Positions 61,801 through 64,000 of a stretch of 64,000 nt of DNA are shown in pieces. Source of the DNA: Apostichopus japonicus (taxonomy: Eukaryota > Echinodermata > Holothuroidea > Aspidochirotida > Stichopodidae); the NCBI RefSeq assembly GCF_037975245.1, contig NC_092578.1, forward strand, positions 19,257,321 to 19,321,320. Direction: 5' to 3'. Position numbers and translations under genes: made by a program. Within the stretch, counting starts at the first letter, position 1, and every line of letters starts with the position of its first letter. The notes under the pieces are model-generated. The model ran no database searches. It saw only the letters and a program-made list of their open reading frames with translations, and had not been told where the DNA came from.

Positions 61801-63028
61801 CTGTACAGTTTTACAAGAAAAGCAACTTTCAACTGGTAGCAAGATATTGATGATCATCATTCATTCCTGTGATGAGGCTTACGACACTAACTATACCATC
61901 AAAAAAATCATTGAAATTTCGTCTCCAATGAACAAACGCACTCTTGCATGACTCTGACATAGAGAATGCATCCATGCATGCCTATCTTTTAGACATCTGT
62001 ATATATACAGGTATTGTAAGAATTAAGCTAGAAAATTACAAGGAGTTCAAAATTGCCTAAGATCCCATTTCCTTCTCATACTAGTGAATAGCAAGTGTGG
62101 TGACATCTTGTTCACATATCTTACTTAGTATTCTCGGACATATGATGTAAATGTTTGCTTTAATTTGTTTAACTGCCGTATAGAAGAGCTCCTGAATATG
62201 AACTTACCAAATGTTAGAATACTGACAGATTCAATGGCGTTAATATTTGCAAAATTCCAGTCCCCTGGTTCGACTTCTCTGTAAACAAAGAAATTTTGAA
62301 GGAGGCTTAAATATGAAGATTTTATCTTAAGTTTTTAAAGGCCATCTGATATTCTTCCTCAAACACCTTTCTATAATTATCACAGGAACAGAGAGAAACA
62401 GCTAAAGACCATTCATGAAGATAAATGTTCTGTGACTTCTAGTTCTGTTGTCAAGAATTTTGAAATCGGATGATAACTCATCTCATGAGTTTTTCAAGCA
62501 CAGTCGGTGACTGTCCCGAACAGCCTTATGAAATAGTAGGACAAACATAAAAATTTAACTTTAGAAAAAATTAGACAAAAGTAGGTAAAATTGAAGGAAA
62601 AAGTAGAACAAAATTAGGACTGAAACACAATTTCTACTATTTTGAGCTTTCTTCTTACAACGATAATGTATAAATGATTAAGATTGACAAAGACTTCTTG
62701 AGAGCTATATGTCATTGTGATGTCACTCAATCACTTTGCTGTTGCCAGGTGCATAATAGTACATCAGACTTGGAAATATCAGATCATGTGATTTTCGATA
62801 CATTGTTGCAGTATATTTGAACAATTCAAGTCATTTCATCACAGAATATATCTCTTCTTCTTTTTTTATTAAATGCAAATTTCTGATCTAGTCTGTCTGC
62901 AATATCTACTGTGAATTTTTATATTAGAGAGGTTTAGCCCACACAAATACTTACATATCAATTGTTCCAATACGTATAATGATGACAACACACAACAAGA
63001 TGAGCAACACCATCGATAGAAAAGCAAC
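58803..63028 (-). CDS. SLC38A11: SLC38A11-like amino-acid transporter, 3' part
   Basis: Six minus-strand exons, all GT-AG and in phase: 63028-62955, 62278-62208, 61638-61477, 60596-60484, 59761-59615 and 59051-58803. They give about 271 residues ending in TGA. The order of motifs follows vertebrate SLC38A11 (406 aa in human): a hydrophobic helix ending IIIRIGTID, then SVSILTFAFVCHHNAFLIF, TGYITFKHFTQGD, LLQNYCYTDDLV, CTYPLECLVCREV, CLGLVLILNGIFGAIPLIMILPAACYIR and a final membrane helix. SLC38 proteins are multi-pass transporters of the AAAP superfamily, mostly sodium-coupled and carrying neutral amino acids. A11 is a little-studied member. Five to six of the expected helices are covered. The N-terminal ~130-150 residues lie beyond position 64000, as no matching exon is visible in 63029-64000. 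Confidence 0.85.
59130..59320. repeat. two-copy ~95-bp direct repeat in an SLC38A11-like intron
   Basis: Both copies contain ATGTCAAGAAGGACTCTG, GCAGCATCCTGCAGCCTG and CATAGGACAT(A/T)ACCTTTCATG followed by CACGTGT. The second has small insertions. Confidence 0.75.
60640..61128. repeat. ~31-bp minisatellite in an SLC38A11-like intron
   Basis: About 15 tandem copies of a unit with TATGTATTGAATTTATGTAAA and GCAACACTGAA. Variants alternate GTAAAGCA, GTTAAGCA and GTAAAGAAGA. Confidence 0.85.
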
Positions 63029-64000
63029 CTGTGAAAGTGAAAATAAATATGAAACAGGAAGGAATTAGTTGGCAAAATTCCAGAAAACGGGAACCTGATA
63101 TGACAATATCAGGAATAGATGGTAAATGGCAAACCATATACAAGAGTTTTTCTTCACCTATCAAATTGTAATTAGTGAAAAATCATGATTATTTTATCAT
63201 TAGTTACCACTCAGGTTAAAGAAACTATTTTGAAGTTGAACAGGCCTGACTTTTTCATTCTGGCAGGATCTTCTTCACAGACAGACTAATAGGAAACCCA
63301 AAATAACAGTTTAGATATCTGTCAAATTAAAACTAAAAATGTGTCTATTTTAACCAGTTCCTACTGAAGACCCAGTCCTTCAGGATGTAGATACCTTGAC
63401 TGCCTCTGGAGAAGATATTGCTTGGATTAACACCTCAGAACATTTAATTTTGATGCATTAGAAATATTTGCACTAGCAGCTAGTGTTGTTGCAGTAGAAA
63501 CAAACTAGTCAAATTAACACACTAATTATGCCAACACATACTGTATATAGCGGCTGTTTCGTGACTCTAAGCACGATTGAAGATTGCTTAAACCTTGGAT
63601 AGTAGTCGCTATATAAATTATTTTGATTGATTGGTATCCAAAGCCAGGGTTTTATGGTTTGTTAGGTGTCTTACCAGCAGTCTTGACAACTAGGCAGAAT
63701 GGACAATTCTGTGATTTCTCTGCACTGGATGGTTAAAGTTATCGATGCGTTAAACAGATTACACGTTGATCTGAACCCTCAACCATCTGTGTTAGAGTGT
63801 CACCTTTTCATTTCCCAGCTTTACTCATGTTTTTGTTTGATTCTGACAATAATTTATATGCTTTTTCTGATTAGGAAAACTGAAGTTGCATTCAATAAAA
63901 CCTTTATACTGCTTTAAATCTCAATGACAATGAAAACAGATAATTTCTCAACCATGCATTGAGTTTGTAAGTCTCCCCAAAAAGTCGATAGCAAACTTTT
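63029..64000. other. intron of the SLC38A11-like gene, no exon seen
   Basis: I looked for the preceding exon (with the family's SLYRNIAKLGK-type peptide) and did not find it. The stretch is presumably an intron running off the right edge. Confidence 0.4.

Overview
This is a eukaryotic (metazoan) window: AT-rich, with intron-bearing genes, GT-AG splice sites, poly-G/poly-C tracts, satellites and decayed transposons. Gene content and abundant GGCCTA-type low-complexity sequence suggest an invertebrate deuterostome, most likely an echinoderm. That placement is an inference from memory of such genomes.

Layout. (1) 1-8000: mostly non-coding, holding one intronless bHLH gene on the minus strand (2775-3503), closest to the Fer3/FERD3L class. 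(2) 8012-16539: a plus-strand gene with a 29-nt first coding exon and a very long second exon. It encodes an unrecognised protein with a PP1-docking motif (RVRF), six ~400-bp tandem repeats and a C-terminal membrane anchor. The reading frame is interrupted by a 3265-bp DNA transposon (12762-16026) with terminal inverted repeats and an 8-bp target duplication. The frame resumes in register after the element. The element carries a THAP-domain exon and a nested hAT-like MITE. (3) 16540-19949: non-coding, with a 164-bp fold-back. (4) 19950-25466, minus: a complete eight-exon aldo-keto reductase of the L-galactose dehydrogenase-like group (329 aa), with two minisatellites in one intron. (5) 25500-29300: 5' regions of two divergent genes and a LINE 3' fragment. 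(6) 29310-51990, plus: a complete 29-exon RIF1 gene (2670 aa by my splicing). It has the HEAT-repeat N-terminus, a 3.6-kb disordered-region exon, GILK and RVKF PP1 motifs and the conserved C-terminal domain. (7) 52000-58800: non-coding, dominated by a seven-copy 157-bp tandem array of tRNA-like units, two further tRNA-like sequences and a dispersed repeat carrying TGACCT half-sites. (8) 58803-63028, minus: the 3' six coding exons of an SLC38A11-like amino-acid transporter, whose 5' part lies beyond the right edge.

The genes are functionally unrelated (neural/developmental transcription factor, sugar oxidoreductase, replication-timing factor, amino-acid transporter). The exon models for the AKR and RIF1 were checked by phase: the exon lengths sum to exact multiples of three and the exon junctions read through conserved family motifs. 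The most noteworthy observations are the in-frame transposon interruption, the duplicated splice acceptor at the RIF1 RVKF exon, a second RVxF motif in RIF1, and the tRNA-like array.
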